NCBI GenBank assembly: GCA_945871455.1
Contig: CAMBXJ010000228.1
Coordinates: 1 to 7,129, forward strand
DNA length: 7,129 nt
Direction: 5' to 3'
Source of the DNA: Asaia bogorensis
GTDB taxonomy: Bacteria; Pseudomonadota; Alphaproteobacteria; Acetobacterales; Acetobacteraceae
The notes beneath the pieces were generated by a model. The model saw only the letters and a program-made list of their open reading frames with translations. It was not told the origin of the DNA and made no database searches. Positions within the stretch are counted from its first letter, which is position 1; each line of letters starts with the position of its first letter. A program made the translations under genes and the position numbers. This document shows positions 6,058 to 7,129 of the stretch, piece by piece.

Positions 6058-6504
6058 TCAAGGTGTTTTCGCCTTCAGCAGGTCGCGAATTTCGCCGAGA
6101 AGGACCTCGGTCTTGCTGGGGGCTGGGGGCGCGGCGGCCTTGGCGTCCTCCCGCACCTGCAGTCGGGTCAGCACCTTCACCAGCCAGAACACCGCGAAGC
6201 TGACGATCACGAACTGAATGATCGCATTGATGAACAGACCGACATTGACGGTCGGTGCCCCGGCCTTTTTCGCATCGTCCAGGTTGGCATAGGTCTGGCC
6301 GTTCAGCGCGAAAAACACATTGGAGAAATCGACCCCGCCGGTGAGAATACCCAGCACCGGATTGAACACGTCCTTGACCAGACTGCCCACGACACCGGTG
6401 AACGCGGCGCCGATGATGATACCGACCGCAAGGTCCACGACGTTGCCGCGCATGACGAAGGCACGAAATTCGGCCACCCAGGATGGGGCCTTCGGGGCAA
6501 GCAT
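6058..6504 (-). CDS. mscL: Large-conductance mechanosensitive channel MscL
   Basis: MscL is a homopentameric inner-membrane channel that opens under high membrane tension and releases solutes during hypo-osmotic shock. The 148-residue protein has the N-terminal amphipathic helix (about 8-18), and the signature FVMRGNVVDLAVGIIIGAAF at 16-35 begins TM1, including the gate position L25 (E. coli L19). The TM1 end and loop are NPVLGILTGGVDFSN (48-62). A periplasmic loop of about 67-88 is followed by TM2 (about 89-112) and the cytoplasmic bundle with KTEVLLGEIRDLLKAK (131-146), which matches the family C-terminus. The alanine/proline linker at 121-130 is typical. The ATG at 6504 has GGAGA (plus-strand 6511-6515) six bases upstream. 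It is transcribed divergently from the methyltransferase. Confidence 0.97.
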   Translation of the reverse strand: MLAPKAPSWVAEFRAFVMRGNVVDLAVGIIIGAAFTGVVGSLVKDVFNPVLGILTGGVDFSNVFFALNGQTYANLDDAKKAGAPTVNVGLFINAIIQFVIVSFAVFWLVKVLTRLQVREDAKAAAPPAPSKTEVLLGEIRDLLKAKTP

Positions 6505-6533
6505 ATTTTTTCTCCACTGTCTCGATCGGTGGA

Positions 6534-6561
6534 ACTATACCGACCGTTCGGTTCACCGCAA
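6534..6561 (-). promoter_or_regulatory. Putative mscL promoter
   Basis: On the minus strand a -10-like TATAGT (plus 6534-6539) lies 16 bp from a weak -35-like TTGCGG (plus 6556-6561). The start of transcription would fall about 25 bp before the mscL start codon, close to its Shine-Dalgarno. The -10 is good and the -35 poor, so regulation or an activator is plausible. Confidence 0.4.
6539..6552. promoter_or_regulatory. Imperfect 14-bp palindrome in the mscL promoter spacer
   Basis: ACCGA (6539-6543) and TCGGT (6548-6552) are inverted around CCGT; six of the seven base pairs of symmetry hold. It fills the space between the putative -10 and -35 boxes of mscL, the place where a repressor would block polymerase. 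The ACCGA...TCGGT shape resembles operators of some TetR-family repressors, but no such regulator is in the window. Confidence 0.3.
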
Positions 6562-6567
6562 ATTCAG

Positions 6568-6579
6568 TGCCAATTGGCA
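6568..6579. promoter_or_regulatory. Perfect 12-bp palindrome TGCCAATTGGCA
   Basis: A fully symmetric 12-mer lies in the mscL-methyltransferase divergent spacer, about 80 bp from the methyltransferase start and 64 bp from the mscL start. Its right half contains TTGGCA, which could act as a -35 box for the methyltransferase, 17 bp before TAACCA at 6597-6602. It is a candidate operator of unknown regulator. Confidence 0.35.
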
Positions 6580-6596
6580 TAAGGCCGGGGGGCGCG

Positions 6597-6620
6597 TAAC
6601 CATAACGCAGCGATTGGTTA
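6597..6620. promoter_or_regulatory. Inverted repeat TAACCA-N12-TGGTTA
   Basis: Six-base arms at 6597-6602 and 6615-6620 are exact inverse complements separated by 12 bases, a spacing that fits a dimeric regulator. The left arm coincides with the only position for a weak -10 of the methyltransferase gene. Function is inferred from position only. Confidence 0.3.
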
Positions 6621-6658
6621 GGCAGACGATGGACCGCGGAATTCGGAGAGGAACTGGC

Positions 6659-7129
6659 ATGAATCCAGTGGGTGCCCTGCATGGGCAATTGGTGTTCAAG
6701 CGGCGCGTGCGCGTGCTGGCCGAGGCGATCGCCAGCGCGATTCCCACGGGGACGCGCGATGTTCTGGATGTCGGGTGCGGCGACGGGACGATCGCGGCCT
6801 TGCTCCAGCAACATCGGGCGGAGCTTTCGGTCACCGGGGTCGATGTGATGGTGCGGCCGGACACCAAGGTCCCGGTCCAGGAATTCGACGGGGTGCACCT
6901 GCCCTTCGCCGACCGGTCATTCGACGTGGTGATGTTCGTCGATGTGCTGCACCACACCGATGATCCCACCATCCTGCTGCGAGAGGCCAAGCGCGTCGCC
7001 CGGTTGGCGGTGGTTCTGAAGGACCACCGGCGCAATTCCCCGATCGCCTATGCGACCCTGCGCCTGATGGATTGGGTGGGGAACGCCCATCACGGGGTGG
7101 TCCTGCCCTATAATTACTGGTCGGATTCG
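6659..7129 (+). CDS. Class I SAM-dependent methyltransferase (3' partial)
   Basis: An open frame of 157 codons runs from ATG 6659 to the window end with no stop. It shows a Rossmann-fold SAM-binding domain: motif I VLDVGCGDG at residues 35-43, an acidic residue closing strand 2 (GVDV, 60-63), and LPFADRSFDVVMFVDVLHHTDD at 81-102 (motifs II/III of the Methyltransf_11 type). The later VVLKDHRRNSP (118-128) and LMDWVGNAHHGVVLPYNYWS (136-155) look like a conserved subfamily feature. The Shine-Dalgarno GGAGAGG (6645-6651) lies seven bases before the ATG. The acceptor substrate (small molecule, lipid or other) cannot be told. It is divergent from mscL across a 154-bp spacer. The rest of the gene, and any operon partners, lie beyond the window. 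Confidence 0.85.
   Translation, partial: MNPVGALHGQLVFKRRVRVLAEAIASAIPTGTRDVLDVGCGDGTIAALLQQHRAELSVTGVDVMVRPDTKVPVQEFDGVHLPFADRSFDVVMFVDVLHHTDDPTILLREAKRVARLAVVLKDHRRNSPIAYATLRLMDWVGNAHHGVVLPYNYWSDS

Noticed and set aside
5472..6203. 243-codon plus-strand frame opposite the LuxA-like gene and the end of mscL
   Set aside because: Spans two genes and their spacer on the other strand without family motifs, typical of GC-driven spurious ORFs.
6574..6602. Sigma54-type promoter based on TTGGCA in the divergent spacer
   Set aside because: The GG...GC spacing and the TTGCA -12 element are missing; at best it is a weak sigma70 site.
6047..6898. 283-codon minus-strand frame covering mscL, the divergent spacer and the methyltransferase
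   Set aside because: Out of frame with mscL and antisense to a clear SAM-binding domain; no coherent protein features.

Overview
The window is a GC-rich chromosomal segment, most likely from an alphaproteobacterium in the Acetobacteraceae/Rhodospirillales range. Two things point there. The gene order is secY-adk-rpsM-rpsK-rpoA-rplQ, with adk beside secY and no rpsD between rpsK and rpoA. The RpoA, S11 and S13 sequences also have an alphaproteobacterial look. The taxon is an inference from order and sequence feel; no search was run.

Layout. Positions 1-3578 (+) hold the end of the spc-type cluster and the whole alpha-type cluster: the SecY C-terminus, adenylate kinase (start overlapping the secY stop), then a strong sigma70-like promoter and a structured leader of about 100 nt before rpsM (S13), rpsK (S11), rpoA (RNA polymerase alpha) and rplQ (L17). 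A rho-independent terminator closes the block. Positions 3579-3745 are a convergent spacer rich in hairpins, with a second terminator serving the opposite strand. Positions 3746-5939 (-) hold two luciferase-like (LLM) flavin oxidoreductase genes 37 bp apart. The upstream one is LuxA-like and the downstream one is an unmistakable RutA (pyrimidine monooxygenase) homologue, but no other rut gene is present. Positions 6058-6504 (-) encode the mechanosensitive channel MscL. A 154-bp divergent spacer carrying three symmetric elements separates mscL from a class I SAM-dependent methyltransferase (6659 onward, +) that runs off the window.

How they work together. The first half is the core growth module: protein export, nucleotide balance, ribosome and RNA polymerase assembly. 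It is probably driven at rpsM by a growth-rate-controlled promoter and possibly by ribosomal-protein feedback on the rpsM leader. The second half is accessory metabolism and stress response: an oxidoreductase pair acting on an unknown substrate (pyrimidine ring or other), an osmotic safety valve, and a methyltransferase.

No insertion sequence, CRISPR array, tRNA, rRNA or phage feature is visible. No clearly new multi-gene system is present. The best leads are the rpsM leader fold, the orphan RutA/LuxA-like pair and the mscL-methyltransferase intergenic palindromes.
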